A DNA stretch of 64,000 nt from Pseudomonas gregormendelii (GCF_017114825.1 NZ_JADEVO010000007.1:124001-188000); one strand, 5' to 3'. Counted from the stretch's first letter, positions 53,581 to 61,972 are shown. Notes: generated from the sequence alone by a model not told the origin. Numbers and translations are program-made.

Positions 53581-53678
53581 CCCTGTAGGAGCTGCCGAAG
53601 GCTGCGATCTTTTGATCTTCGGCGGGATCACAAATGCCAAAGATCAAAAGATCGCAGCCTTCGGCAGCTCCTACAGGG
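53581..53678. repeat. Pseudomonas gtaggagctgccg inverted repeat, copy 3, perfect 39-bp arms
   Basis: 53581-53619 and 53640-53678 are perfect reverse complements (ccctgtaggagctgccgaag start; cttcggcagctcctacaggg end) with a 20-nt loop. It lies just past the stop of the DipZ-like gene and may end its transcript. Confidence 0.85.
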
Positions 53679-53704
53679 TTCAGCTTGTCAGGCAATGGCC
53701 TCGA

Positions 53705-54913
53705 TCAAGCTCCGGGCGCCTTGGCCTCCTCCAGCAGTTGCTGAATCATCTGCTCCTGCGCGTCGTAGGCGCCTTCGCCAAAGTGGGTGTAGCGCACCTG
53801 CCCCTTGGCATCGACCAGGTAATGCGCGGGCCAGTACTGGTTGTCGAAATTGCGCCAGATCGCGTAGTTGTTGTCGATGGCCACCGGGTAGGTGATGCCA
53901 AGCTTCTTCACCTGGTCCCTGACGTTATCGATGATGCGTTCAAAACCGTACTCAGGCGTGTGCACGCCGATCACCACCAGGCCATCTTTCTCATACTTCT
54001 TCGCCCAGTCCTTCACGTACGGCAAGGTGCGCTGGCAGTTGATGCAGTCGAAGGTCCAGAAATCCACCAGCACCACCTTGCCTTTCAGCGATTCGCCGCT
54101 GAGTTCCGGGGAGTTGAGCCATTGGACCGCACCGGCCAGCGATGGCATGGCGCCCTGGGCGTTGTCCATGGTATCGGCCTTGACCTTGCTGACGAAGTAA
54201 TCCAGCACTTTTGGCACGGTCTCCAGTACCCCCTTCTCAACGCTGCTGATGCCCTCGGACGACGTGCCAGCCAGCAGGGTCTTGTCGGCACCGGTGGAGA
54301 TCACCACTGCAGCGGCCAGCACTGCCACGCCAGCACCGCGACGCAACCAGCCGGTGACCGGTATCGATGCTTTGAGACGGTTTACCAGGCCACGACCAGC
54401 GAAGATCAGGGTACCCAGCGACAGCGCGCTGCCCAGCCCATAAGCCACCAGCAGCAGGCTGGTGCCGGCATTCGCGCCTTGCAACATGGCGCCAGTGAGG
54501 ATCACCCCGAGAATTGGTCCGGCACAGGGTGCCCAGAGCAGGCCGGTGGCCACGCCGATCATGATCGAGCCTGCCGGGCCGGACATTTTGCGCATGTCGG
54601 GATCAAGGCGATTGCCCAGCAGCACGAAAGGCCGCGCCAGCCATTCACCAATGCGCGCGGAAATCAGCGACAGCGCAAACAGTGCCATCACCATCAATGC
54701 CACGTGGCGGCCGGTGTTACTGGCCTGTACCACCCACTCGCTGCTGACCACCGCCAGGCTGGAGATCAGGGCGAAGGTCAGGACCATGCCGCCGAGGGTC
54801 AGCAGGATCGAGGTACGGCTGCGGTCAACGCCGGCGAACAAAAACGGCACGACCGGGAGGATGCACGGGCTGAGGACGGTGAGGATACCGCCCAGAAAAG
54901 CGATGATTAACAT
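53705..54913 (-). CDS. DipZ-like thiol:disulfide interchange protein (CcdA + thioredoxin domain)
   Basis: A 402-residue membrane protein. The N-terminal half is CcdA/DsbD-beta-like with six helices and the functional cysteine motifs PCILPVVPF and LLWAPCAGPILG. The C-terminal half (about 240-400) is a periplasmic TlpA/redoxin domain with CINC in DFWTFDCINCQRTLPYVK. This CcdA-redoxin fusion is the DipZ type and moves reducing power across the membrane. The family C-terminal extra domain present in some DipZ proteins is absent. Start: ATG 54913. It precedes small exported proteins at 54990-55508 on the same strand. Confidence 0.9.
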   Translation of the reverse strand: MLIIAFLGGILTVLSPCILPVVPFLFAGVDRSRTSILLTLGGMVLTFALISSLAVVSSEWVVQASNTGRHVALMVMALFALSLISARIGEWLARPFVLLGNRLDPDMRKMSGPAGSIMIGVATGLLWAPCAGPILGVILTGAMLQGANAGTSLLLVAYGLGSALSLGTLIFAGRGLVNRLKASIPVTGWLRRGAGVAVLAAAVVISTGADKTLLAGTSSEGISSVEKGVLETVPKVLDYFVSKVKADTMDNAQGAMPSLAGAVQWLNSPELSGESLKGKVVLVDFWTFDCINCQRTLPYVKDWAKKYEKDGLVVIGVHTPEYGFERIIDNVRDQVKKLGITYPVAIDNNYAIWRNFDNQYWPAHYLVDAKGQVRYTHFGEGAYDAQEQMIQQLLEEAKAPGA

Positions 54914-54943
54914 GGGATCACCTGAATAATGAGCGGTTCATGC

Positions 54944-54975
54944 CCCCTGTAGGAGCAAGCTCGCTCCTACAGGGG
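54944..54975. terminator. Perfect hairpin between the small exported gene and the DipZ gene
   Basis: 13-bp perfect stem cccctgtaggagc / gctcctacagggg with a 6-nt loop, a short relative of the gtaggagc repeats. It lies 15 bp past the stop of the minus-strand gene at 54990 and may terminate or separate that transcript from DipZ. Confidence 0.55.
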
Positions 54976-54989
54976 ATTGGTGTTTGGGT

Positions 54990-55202
54990 TCAGGCCGTCT
55001 GGGTTTCCAGCAACTGCCCCTGCGGCGTGCGGCTGGAACCGTCTTCGACCAGCAACGGGCTTGCATCCTTGTGCCCCACCGGGGTCAGTTGAAAACAGGT
55101 GCTACCAGCGCAGCTGCTCTGCTCCACCGCAGCGTTGGCATGGGCAGCCGCGCCGGCTACGGAAAAAGCCACTGCGGTCAGATAACGGGTCAGGTTTTTC
55201 AT
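54990..55202 (-). CDS. Small exported protein of unknown function
   Basis: A 70-residue protein: signal peptide (MKNLTRYLTAVAFSVAGAAAHANA), then a short mature part with two cysteines four residues apart plus one (SSCAGSTCFQLTPVGHKDASPLL), suggesting a disulfide or metal. GAGGAT precedes ATG 55202. Located 42 bp from the DUF2790 gene and on the same strand, so likely co-transcribed with it. Family not recognised. Confidence 0.7.
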   Translation of the reverse strand: MKNLTRYLTAVAFSVAGAAAHANAAVEQSSCAGSTCFQLTPVGHKDASPLLVEDGSSRTPQGQLLETQTA

Positions 55203-55244
55203 GATGCGGATCCTCGTAAAATCAGTAATGGGCAAACAGGCGAC

Positions 55245-55508
55245 TCAGTTGTCGTCGTGGCAGTTGTCAGCGAATTTTCGGTAGTCCAGGACCTTGGTGT
55301 CGCCCTGGGAATCGAGGTAGGTCAGCTGGGCGTTGATGATTCCGCAGGTCGGCGTGGCGTCCTGTTTCATCGAGATGACTTTCTTGATGTCCAGATGCGT
55401 GCCGTAGGTGTAGGTTTCAGGCTTGACCGTGGCTTCGGCGCGGGCCGACAAGGTGCAGATATTCAGCGCGGCAAACAGGCAGGCGGCGTAGACGGCTTTG
55501 GTGTTCAT
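55245..55508 (-). CDS. DUF2790 small exported protein
   Basis: An 87-residue protein with signal peptide (MNTKAVYAACLFAALNICTLSARA) and DUF2790 domain: YTYGTHLDIKKVISMKQDATPTCGIINAQLTYLDSQGDTKVLDYRKFADNC. Two Cys (CGI and NCH) likely form a disulfide. DUF2790 genes are common in Pseudomonas near metal-responsive two-component systems; here it is divergent from one across a 307-bp region holding two candidate regulator boxes. GAGGAAA precedes ATG 55508. Confidence 0.88.
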   Translation of the reverse strand: MNTKAVYAACLFAALNICTLSARAEATVKPETYTYGTHLDIKKVISMKQDATPTCGIINAQLTYLDSQGDTKVLDYRKFADNCHDDN

Positions 55509-55660
55509 GGCGGTTTCCTCAAGGCTTCAATGGGTCAATCGTGGTATTGAGCCGAGGCGGTTTGGGGTTGCCTCGATGGAGCTCATTAGAAGCTCGCCAG
55601 GTATCCCCTCTGTGTCGGAAACAGGCGCGGGTTAATCGCTACGTATCAGAACCGCCTCCC

Positions 55661-55678
55661 GATACACAGCGATACAAA
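55661..55678. promoter_or_regulatory. TACA-N6-TACA direct-repeat box A
   Basis: gatacacagcgatacaaa: two TACA units 10 bp apart, the spacing of the RstA-type OmpR-family box. 16 of 18 bases agree with box B. Confidence 0.55.
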
Positions 55679-55728
55679 AACCCGAAAAAACACGGTTTTT
55701 GAGTCTGCGTGTGTCCGCCTTAAGGCCA

Positions 55729-55746
55729 GATACACTGCAATACAAA
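55729..55746. promoter_or_regulatory. TACA-N6-TACA direct-repeat box B
   Basis: gatacactgcaatacaaa, 68 bp after box A and 70 bp before the response regulator start. Same orientation and spacing as box A, so likely the regulator's own operator. Confidence 0.55.
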
Positions 55747-55815
55747 GGGCAGGAGTCACGCGCGCGAAGGCTCGATAGACTGCGCGACATCCCCCGTTTA
55801 CAGAGGCCCGGCCCC

Positions 55816-56556
55816 ATGGAACACGTTGATCACATTCTCATCGTTGACGATGACCGCGAGATTCGCGAGCTGGTCGGCAATTACCTGAAAAAGAACGGGC
55901 TGCGTACCACGGTGGTCGCCGACGGCCGACAAATGCGCGCCTTTCTCGAATCCACGCCAGTGGACCTCATCGTCCTGGACATCATGATGCCGGGGGACGA
56001 TGGCCTGCTGCTGTGCCGTGAGCTTCGCGCCGGCAAACACAAGGCCACCCCAGTATTGATGCTCACCGCCCGCAGTGACGAGACCGACCGTATCATTGGC
56101 CTGGAAATGGGCGCCGATGATTACCTGGTCAAACCCTTCGCCGCCCGGGAACTGCTCGCGCGCATCAGCGCCGTGCTGCGCCGCACACGAATGCTGCCGC
56201 CGAATCTGGTGGTTACCGAAAGCGGGCGCCTGCTGGCCTTCGGGCGCTGGCGGCTGGACACCTCGGCCAGGCACCTGCTGGACGAAGACGGCACCATGGT
56301 TGCGCTCAGTGGCGCCGAGTATCGTTTGCTGCGGGTATTCCTCGACCATCCGCAGCGCGTGCTCAACCGCGACCAGCTGCTGAACCTGACACAAGGCCGC
56401 GACGCCGACCTGTTCGACCGTTCCATCGATCTGCTGGTTAGCCGTTTGCGCCAGCGCCTGCTCGACGATGCCCGGGAGCCCGCGTACATCAAGACCGTGC
56501 GCAGCGAGGGCTACGTGTTCTCACTGGCGGTGGAAGTCATCGGGGCACCCTCATGA
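55816..56556 (+). CDS. OmpR-family response regulator (RstA/KdpE-like)
   Basis: A 246-residue regulator: receiver (HILIVDDDREIREL, Asp55 in LIVLDIMMPGDDGLL, Lys in DYLVKPFAARE) and winged helix (LSGAEYRLLRVFLDHPQRVLNRDQLLNLTQGRDADLFDRSIDLLVSRLRQRL ... VRSEGYVFSL). ATG 55816 follows AGAGG; the frame upstream to 55699 includes box B and is not coding. Start of a two-gene operon with the kinase at 56553 (ATGA overlap). The TACA-N6-TACA boxes upstream fit RstA-like DNA recognition and suggest autoregulation and control of the divergent DUF2790 gene. Confidence 0.9.
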   Translation: MEHVDHILIVDDDREIRELVGNYLKKNGLRTTVVADGRQMRAFLESTPVDLIVLDIMMPGDDGLLLCRELRAGKHKATPVLMLTARSDETDRIIGLEMGADDYLVKPFAARELLARISAVLRRTRMLPPNLVVTESGRLLAFGRWRLDTSARHLLDEDGTMVALSGAEYRLLRVFLDHPQRVLNRDQLLNLTQGRDADLFDRSIDLLVSRLRQRLLDDAREPAYIKTVRSEGYVFSLAVEVIGAPS

Positions 56557-57857
56557 ATTTCTCGCTGCGCTGGCCCCGCACCCTCGCCTCGCGTCTTTCA
56601 ATGATTTTCCTGGTAGGGCTGATCCTGGCGCAGGCGCTGTCCTTCGGCGTGCAGTATTACGAGCGCTACGAAAGCGCGAAAAACACCATGCTCGGCAATC
56701 TGGAAACCGACGTGTCGACCTCAATCGCGATCCTCGACCGCCTGCCTGCCAATGAGCGGGCCAGCTGGCTGCAACAGCTGAATCGGCCGAACTACGGCTA
56801 CCTGCTCGACGAAGGAACTGCCGGGATGCCCATGACCGATTCGCCGATGGCGATGAGCTCGATCAAGGAAGCCATCGGCAAGGACTACCCAATGACCTAC
56901 ACCGACATTCCAGGGGCGCGAAAGCATTTCCAGGTGCACCTGAAACTGGCCGATGGCAGTCCGGTGACCATCGACGTCCGTCCGGCAATGGCGCCCTTGT
57001 CGCCGTGGTTGCCGGCGGTGCTGCTGGGGCAACTGGCGCTGTTGATCCTGTGCACCTGGCTGGCCGTGAGGATCGCCATCCGCCCCCTCACCCGCCTCGC
57101 CCAAGCGGTAGAAACCCTCGACCCCAATGCGCGACCGGTGCACCTGGACGAGAAAGGTCCTACCGAAGTCGCCCATGCGGCCAAGGCGTTCAACGCGATG
57201 CAGGCGCGAATTGCGGCGTACCTCAAAGAACGCATGCAACTACTGGCAGCGATTTCCCATGACCTGCAAACCCCCATCACCCGGATGAAACTGCGCGCCG
57301 AATTCATGGACGACTCCAGCGAGAAGGACAAGCTATGGAGCGACCTCGGCGAGATCGAGCACCTGGTGCGCGAGGGCGTGGCCTATGCACGCAGCGTGCA
57401 CGGCGCCACCGAGGAAGTCTGCCGTACCCACCTGGATTCGTTCCTCGACAGCCTGGTGTTCGATTATCAGGACATGGGCAAGGACGTGTCCCTGGAAGGC
57501 AAGACCGACGCGGTGATCGACACCCGCCCCCATGCGCTGCGCCGGGTAGTGGTCAACCTGACCGACAACGCCCTCAAGTTCGCCGGCGCCGCGCAGCTGG
57601 AGGTGGCCTCACAGGCCGATGGCAGCCTGTCGATCAAGGTGATGGATCGCGGCCCCGGTATCGCCGAGGAAGAACTGGCCCATGTGCTGGAGCCCTTCTA
57701 CCGAGTGGAAAACTCGCGTAACCGCAGCACCGGCGGGACCGGCCTGGGCCTGGCGATCGCCCAACAGCTGGCGCTGGCGCTGGGCGGGTCCTTGACCCTG
57801 AGCAATCGAGAGGGCGGCGGCCTGTGCGCGCACCTCAAGCTGCCCGCGGCTAAATAG
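56553..57857 (+). CDS. EnvZ/RstB-type sensor histidine kinase
   Basis: A 434-residue membrane kinase: N-terminal helix (MIFLVGLILAQALSFGVQYY), periplasmic domain of about 110 residues, second helix (LPAVLLGQLALLILCTWLAV), HAMP, HisKA with His236 in LLAAISHDLQTPITRMKLR, and HATPase_c (VNLTDNALKFA, MDRGPGIAE, FYRVENSRN, GTGLGLAIAQQ). The SHDLQTPIT box is the form usual in Pseudomonas OmpR-partner kinases. Overlaps the response regulator gene by 4 bp. The stop also overlaps the convergent GNAT gene by 8 bp. Confidence 0.9.
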   Translation: MNFSLRWPRTLASRLSMIFLVGLILAQALSFGVQYYERYESAKNTMLGNLETDVSTSIAILDRLPANERASWLQQLNRPNYGYLLDEGTAGMPMTDSPMAMSSIKEAIGKDYPMTYTDIPGARKHFQVHLKLADGSPVTIDVRPAMAPLSPWLPAVLLGQLALLILCTWLAVRIAIRPLTRLAQAVETLDPNARPVHLDEKGPTEVAHAAKAFNAMQARIAAYLKERMQLLAAISHDLQTPITRMKLRAEFMDDSSEKDKLWSDLGEIEHLVREGVAYARSVHGATEEVCRTHLDSFLDSLVFDYQDMGKDVSLEGKTDAVIDTRPHALRRVVVNLTDNALKFAGAAQLEVASQADGSLSIKVMDRGPGIAEEELAHVLEPFYRVENSRNRSTGGTGLGLAIAQQLALALGGSLTLSNREGGGLCAHLKLPAAK

Positions 57858-58539
57858 CGCCGTTACCACGCCCGCGAACGAACTCGTGGGCTTTGTGCGT
57901 GAGCTGATCCAGGTGCCGGTCGCGCTGTTTTTCGGCATCGACCATCGCCCGCTTGCCATGCTTTTGCAGCAGGTAAGTATGAATCTGCCGTACCTCCAGC
58001 GAGCTGTAGATGGGCCCTACGTCCAGTAATCCCATGAGCCCGTCGCTGCTGTGGTCACGGGTGTTCATGAGCACCTGGGTGCCGCGCACGCCCACGACCT
58101 GGAAACCCATCGATTCGAACCAGGGCACCTTGGCCACGGCGCACGTCAGTTCGGCGTGGGGATAACGCCCCACCATCTCGCGCACCATCCGCCGGGCGAT
58201 CCCCTGCCGCCGATGACCCGCCTGCACCGCCATGTACGCCACGCCACAGGCATCGGGATCGTCCTGGATCGGCAGGTATAACAGGAAACCAACGACCTGC
58301 TCCGGGTCGTCCTCATCTGTGGCCACCAGCAACTCCACGGCAACCCCCTTGGTGCCATTCAACGCCTCCAGATACAGATGCACTTCATAGCCGATCGCAT
58401 ATTGGTAAACGTTGTACAGCAGGTTGCTCGGCGGGATCGCGACCATACTGATGTCAGTGAGGTTGTCGACCACCAGCTGCAGGATCTGACTGGTCAGATG
58501 CTCTGGGCATGGGGTTTTGAAATGGGTGATCTGGGGCAT
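57850..58539 (-). CDS. GNAT-family acetyltransferase
   Basis: A 229-residue protein with a GNAT domain in the middle (VVGFLLYLPIQDDPDACGVAYMAVQAGHRRQGIARRMVREMVGRY, containing the RxxGxA acetyl-CoA loop), and ALTCAVAKVPWFESMGFQVVG-like C-terminal strand. The N-terminal 60 and C-terminal 70 residues are extra, the latter Lys/Arg/His-rich. Substrate unknown. ATG 58539; no strong ribosome site. Convergent with the kinase gene, overlapping by 8 bp. Confidence 0.82.
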   Translation of the reverse strand: MPQITHFKTPCPEHLTSQILQLVVDNLTDISMVAIPPSNLLYNVYQYAIGYEVHLYLEALNGTKGVAVELLVATDEDDPEQVVGFLLYLPIQDDPDACGVAYMAVQAGHRRQGIARRMVREMVGRYPHAELTCAVAKVPWFESMGFQVVGVRGTQVLMNTRDHSSDGLMGLLDVGPIYSSLEVRQIHTYLLQKHGKRAMVDAEKQRDRHLDQLTHKAHEFVRGRGNGAI

Positions 58540-58672
58540 GTGCGGCTCTGGGTCTGGGTGGCGCTCGAAGGTGTAATGATAACGCGCAGAGTGCGCATCG
58601 GGTGACCGCCGAAGAATGAAGCGGCGAATTCATGAGCCTCACGCATAAGTCTCCCACAGAATCATCTTGCTT

Positions 58673-59003
58673 CTACAACTGCGGATATTCCTGCTCGCCA
58701 ACCTTTTCCATCCACTCCACCACCTTGCCATCCTGCGACTCAGCAATGGCAATGTGCGACATGGACGTTTCCGCCGTTGCCCCATGCCAATGCTTCACAT
58801 AGGGAGCAATCCACGCCGTGTCGCCGGGTTTGATCGATTGCGCCGGTTTGCCGGTTTGCCGGCCTCCTGTACCCAGCCACTACCCGCAATGACAATCAAT
58901 TTCTGTCCCAGCGGATGGGTGTGCCAGGCCTTGCGCGCACCGGGTTCGAAGGACCCGCAGCGTATCGCCTGCCGAGGCCGGCCAGTGCTTGCTCGGTTGC
59001 GAT
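58673..59003 (-). pseudogene. Cupin-domain protein gene, frameshifted by an 8-bp tandem duplication
   Basis: On the minus strand one frame gives [20 protein letters not shown] then [14 protein letters not shown], and another gives [20 protein letters not shown] followed by HIAIAESQDGKVVEWMEKV and a stop at 58673-58675. Together they form the small cupin of the (R)-mandelonitrile-lyase-like group (His-x-His metal site, KHWHGAT). The break coincides with ggcaaacc duplicated in tandem (about 58844-58859, plus strand reads ccggtttgccggtttgcc). A second discontinuity occurs near 58962, where AGDTLRV lies in another frame just before GSFEPG. The gene is not functional as written. Confidence 0.75.
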
Positions 59004-59088
59004 ATCGGACCTGACGCAGGCGCACCCGCGCAGCGATGGGCAACACGTGAGCCTGAGTGCCGTTATCAGCCAGATTCCAGGCAGGCTC

Positions 59089-59658
59089 TCAGTGTTCGGG
59101 CGCCACGACCCGAAACTTGATGTCGATGTCCTTGGAAACGACGGTGTCAGCCCACTCCCCTTCGCCGATCCGGAACAGATCGCGGTCCAGAACGAACTCG
59201 CCATTGAACAGGCCGATGCCACTTTCCGGTTTCAGTTCGACCTGGACCTGCACCTCTCGGGTCAGACCCCTGATTGTAAGATTGCCGATCACGGCATAGC
59301 GGTTATTGCCCAGGTCCGTGACCCGGGTCGATTCGAACACGCCCTGGGGATATTCCGGGGTGTTGAACCAGGCCGGTTTCTGCAGTTCGAGGTTGGCGTC
59401 GCTGCTGCCGGCGTCGATGCTCGCCATGTCGATGACCAGTCGGGTGCGGGCTGCCGTGGGGTTGGCGGTGTCGAACTCGAAGCGAGCTTCGAACCTGCCG
59501 AACGTTCCGTAGACCTCGGAGCCCATCTGGTTGAAGGTGAAGCTGATCTTGCTCGCAGCAGGGTTCACGCGGGTGTACTCGGCGGCTTGAGTGCAAGGCA
59601 CCGCCCCCGTGATCAAAGTCACCGCCAGTGCAATGGAACACGGGAATCGGCAAGTCAT
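59089..59658 (-). CDS. YceI-family periplasmic lipid-binding protein
   Basis: A 189-residue protein: signal peptide ending CTQAAE and a YceI lipocalin-like domain (YTRVNPAASKISFTFNQMGSEVYGTFGRFEARFEFDTANP ... LVIDMASIDAG, DANLELQKPAWFNTPEYPQGVFEST, GNLTIRGLTREVQVQVEL). Family members bind isoprenoid or fatty amides. CGGAGAA precedes ATG 59658. It stands alone between the cupin remnant and the MATE gene on the same strand. Ligand unknown. Confidence 0.9.
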   Translation of the reverse strand: MTCRFPCSIALAVTLITGAVPCTQAAEYTRVNPAASKISFTFNQMGSEVYGTFGRFEARFEFDTANPTAARTRLVIDMASIDAGSSDANLELQKPAWFNTPEYPQGVFESTRVTDLGNNRYAVIGNLTIRGLTREVQVQVELKPESGIGLFNGEFVLDRDLFRIGEGEWADTVVSKDIDIKFRVVAPEH

Positions 59659-59751
59659 GTGATTCTCCGGTCGGGGCCAGGTTTGCCGATTGCACGGCCG
59701 AATGCGGTAAATGTACTAAAGCAAAGAAACGCGCGTTGTTCCACTGTTGCA

Positions 59752-59775
59752 CAAGCCTGGCTTGCCAGCGATGAC
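59752..59775. repeat. Single REP-like unit
   Basis: caagcctggcttgccagcgatgac, a partial REP between yceI-like and MATE genes. Confidence 0.45.
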
Positions 59776-59832
59776 GCCCTGACATTCACTAAAGCGACTA
59801 CCGCCGAACGCACATCACCGCGTCATGTATTT

Positions 59833-61179
59833 CTAAACCAGCCGCTCGATCCGGCGGTGCAGCCAGACGAATCGGTAATACGCCGTCTGCAGCGCCAGCA
59901 TGGCCAGGTACGCCACCGGAAACGCCATCCACACCCCTTGCAAACCAAACTGCGTATCCAGCGCATAGGCCACGGGCAATTGCACCAGCAGCACGCAGAC
60001 GATCGAGATCGCCATCGGCACCAGCACCGTGCCGCTGGCGCGCATGATGCCGCCGATGATCGCCTGGAAGCCGAAGATCAACAGGCTCCAGAGCATGATG
60101 TGCAGCAGGTGTTCGGCCATCGCCTGGGTCGAGTCGTCCGTGAGGAACAGTCCCAGCAACCAGTGCGACAACAGGTAACCCAGCAACACCAGGCCACCGG
60201 TCAGGCCTACGTTGATCCACAGCCCTGTGCGCAGGATCGGCCCCATGCGTTCCAGGCGCCCGGCGCCGATCGCCTGGGCGCCGAGAATCGAGGCGGTGAT
60301 GGCGATCGACAGCGCCGGAAACTGCACGTAATTGACGATCTGCGTCACCGCACCATATGCCGCCGTCGCCTGCGAGCCGTGCTGGTTCACCAGCGCCAGG
60401 ATCACCAGTTCCGACAACGATAGCACCACCATCTGCAAGCCGGTCGGCAAGCCGATACGCAGCACTTTGCCGAGGATCACCCGGTCCAGGCGCATCGCCG
60501 CGAACATTTCCCGGTCGGGTGCCAGCGGGTGGCGCCTGGCGATCAAGCGCCACGCCAGCCATCCCATTGCCGCCAGGTTACCCGCCAGTCCGGCATACGC
60601 TGCGCTCTGAATCCCCAATGGCGGGAACCCCAGCCAGCCTCGAATCAAGGCCGGCGTCAGCGCCAGGCCAATGCAGGTGGATACCAGCAATGCCACCAGA
60701 GGCGACATCGTATCGCTGACACCGCGCAGCAATTGGGTAAACAGCACGTACACCAGCAACGACGGCATGATCCACATCATCACGTGGGCATAGGCAACGG
60801 CGTCGTCCAGCACGTCCGCGGGCGTGCCCAGCCCTTGCAGCGCCGAACGCGCAAATACACTGCCCAGCACTGCGGCTGTCAGGCCGATCATCGCCCCCAG
60901 CAGTAACGTCGTACCGGCAATGGCCTTGACCATGTGCGCCTCGCGCGCCCCCCAAGCCTGACCGATCAGCACCCCGGCCCCCGCACCGAGCCCGATTACC
61001 AGCGCAATGAAGAAAAACACGATAGGGAACATGCCGGAGACCGCCGCGAGCGCCTGGGTGCCCAGCATCTGGCCGATGTAGATGCTGTTGATGGTGCCCG
61101 ACATGGACTGCAGGAAATTGGACAGCACCATGGGCGCGAGGAACAGCAGGTAGGTTTTCCAAAGGGGCTGGGTTGACAT
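59833..61179 (-). CDS. MATE-family multidrug efflux transporter
   Basis: A 448-residue inner-membrane protein with twelve helices: MSTQPLWKTYLLFLAPMVLSNFLQSMSGTINSIYIGQMLGTQALAAVSGMFPI, then a second half with VILGKVLRIGLPTGLQMVVLSLSELVILALVNQHGS. The two-lobed repeat and family motifs identify a NorM/DinF-like MATE exporter driven by Na+ or H+. ATG 61179 is the best start; the frame runs on to 61305 without protein features and no strong ribosome site is visible. Substrates unknown. Confidence 0.9.
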   Translation of the reverse strand: MSTQPLWKTYLLFLAPMVLSNFLQSMSGTINSIYIGQMLGTQALAAVSGMFPIVFFFIALVIGLGAGAGVLIGQAWGAREAHMVKAIAGTTLLLGAMIGLTAAVLGSVFARSALQGLGTPADVLDDAVAYAHVMMWIMPSLLVYVLFTQLLRGVSDTMSPLVALLVSTCIGLALTPALIRGWLGFPPLGIQSAAYAGLAGNLAAMGWLAWRLIARRHPLAPDREMFAAMRLDRVILGKVLRIGLPTGLQMVVLSLSELVILALVNQHGSQATAAYGAVTQIVNYVQFPALSIAITASILGAQAIGAGRLERMGPILRTGLWINVGLTGGLVLLGYLLSHWLLGLFLTDDSTQAMAEHLLHIMLWSLLIFGFQAIIGGIMRASGTVLVPMAISIVCVLLVQLPVAYALDTQFGLQGVWMAFPVAYLAMLALQTAYYRFVWLHRRIERLV

Positions 61180-61374
61180 GAAAGGGAGGTCCGTCTCGAC
61201 TGCGCAGGGTGAGTACTCAAGGATAGCCCCAGGGTCGGGGACAAGGGAACCAAAGGCTGCGCGTTTGCCCTGTGCGACCACACCTTGCGTTTCAACGACT
61301 GCCACTCAGTGGCGACCAGGTCCCTGTCGCCATTTGGATCAGGCAGCCTGGAAGCATACGTTTGCTCCATCGGT

Positions 61375-61473
61375 GGCGTCGATAGTCACCATCAACTCAA
61401 TGAAGTTCTCATAAAAATCCTGGGGCGTAACATCGCATCCATACCAACCAATAACACCCCGGAGCACACCATC
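61375..61473 (+). promoter_or_regulatory. Shared 99-bp leader of repeat-protein gene, copy 1
   Basis: 99 bp before ATG 61474 match the 99 bp before ATG 62762 with about seven differences. This exceeds what a promoter alone needs, implying a conserved 5' UTR or regulatory RNA segment, with GGAG near the start codon. Confidence 0.7.
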
Positions 61474-61914
61474 ATGAAACGCCAAATCCTTCTCAGCTTC
61501 GCCTTTTCGGTTTTTGCAGTTAACGCTTTTGCAGCCACTTCCGCTCAGCCCGTCGTTGCTGAAGGCGGCTCGGATCGCCTGATTGAAAGCCGTGTGGCTG
61601 AGGGTGGCTCCGATCGTCTGCTGGAGCGCCGTGTAGCCGAAGGTGGCTCCGATCGTCTGCTGGAACGCCGTGTAGCCGAAGGTGGTTCTGATCGTCTGCT
61701 GGAACGCCGTGTAGCCGAAGGTGGTTCTGATCGTCTGCTGGAACGCCGTGTAGCCGAAGGTGGTTCTGATCGTCTGCTGGAACGCCGTGTAGCCGAAGGT
61801 GGTTCTGATCCTCTGCTGGAACGCCGTGTAGCCGAAGGTGGTTCTGATCGTCTGCTGGAACGCCGTGTAGCCGAGGGTGGCTCTGACCGCTTGATCGAGT
61901 CCCGCGCCGCATGA
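61474..61914 (+). CDS. Exported 13-residue-repeat protein, copy 1 (nine repeats)
   Basis: A 146-residue protein: signal peptide (MKRQILLSFAFSVFAVNAFA), short linker ATSAQPV, then nine tandem copies of VAEGGSDRLLERR. The first and last copies end LIESR, so they act as caps; copy 7 has Pro for Arg (SDPLLER). Seven central repeats are nearly identical at DNA level (39-nt unit), showing recent expansion. Similar short proteins in Pseudomonas databases are, from memory, sometimes labelled phage infection protein; I see no feature that supports a specific role. Dibasic Arg-Arg between units could allow proteolytic release of peptides (inference). Followed by a strong terminator. Confidence 0.85.
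   Translation: MKRQILLSFAFSVFAVNAFAATSAQPVVAEGGSDRLIESRVAEGGSDRLLERRVAEGGSDRLLERRVAEGGSDRLLERRVAEGGSDRLLERRVAEGGSDRLLERRVAEGGSDPLLERRVAEGGSDRLLERRVAEGGSDRLIESRAA
61563..61904 (+). repeat. 39-nt tandem repeat inside copy 1
   Basis: About nine coding units of 39 nt (core gccgaaggtggttctgatcg). In frame with the protein, so unit number can vary without frameshift. It is not a CRISPR array: there are no spacers. Confidence 0.85.
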
Positions 61915-61942
61915 AGAATCGCTCTGGATCAACACTCACCGA

Positions 61943-61972
61943 AAGCCCGGCCTCAGCAGCCGGGCTTTTTTG
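61943..61972 (+). terminator. Rho-independent terminator after copy 1
   Basis: 9-bp stem aagcccggc / gccgggctt, 7-nt loop ctcagca, followed by T-run, 28 bp past the stop. Loop and core are shared with the terminator after copy 2. Confidence 0.85.

Noticed and set aside
53275..53640. 121-codon minus-strand ORF
   Set aside because: Arg/Ala/Pro-rich shadow across an AraC remnant and repeat, with no ribosome site.
61563..61904. Possible CRISPR array
   Set aside because: Units are contiguous 39-nt coding repeats without spacers; it is a protein repeat.
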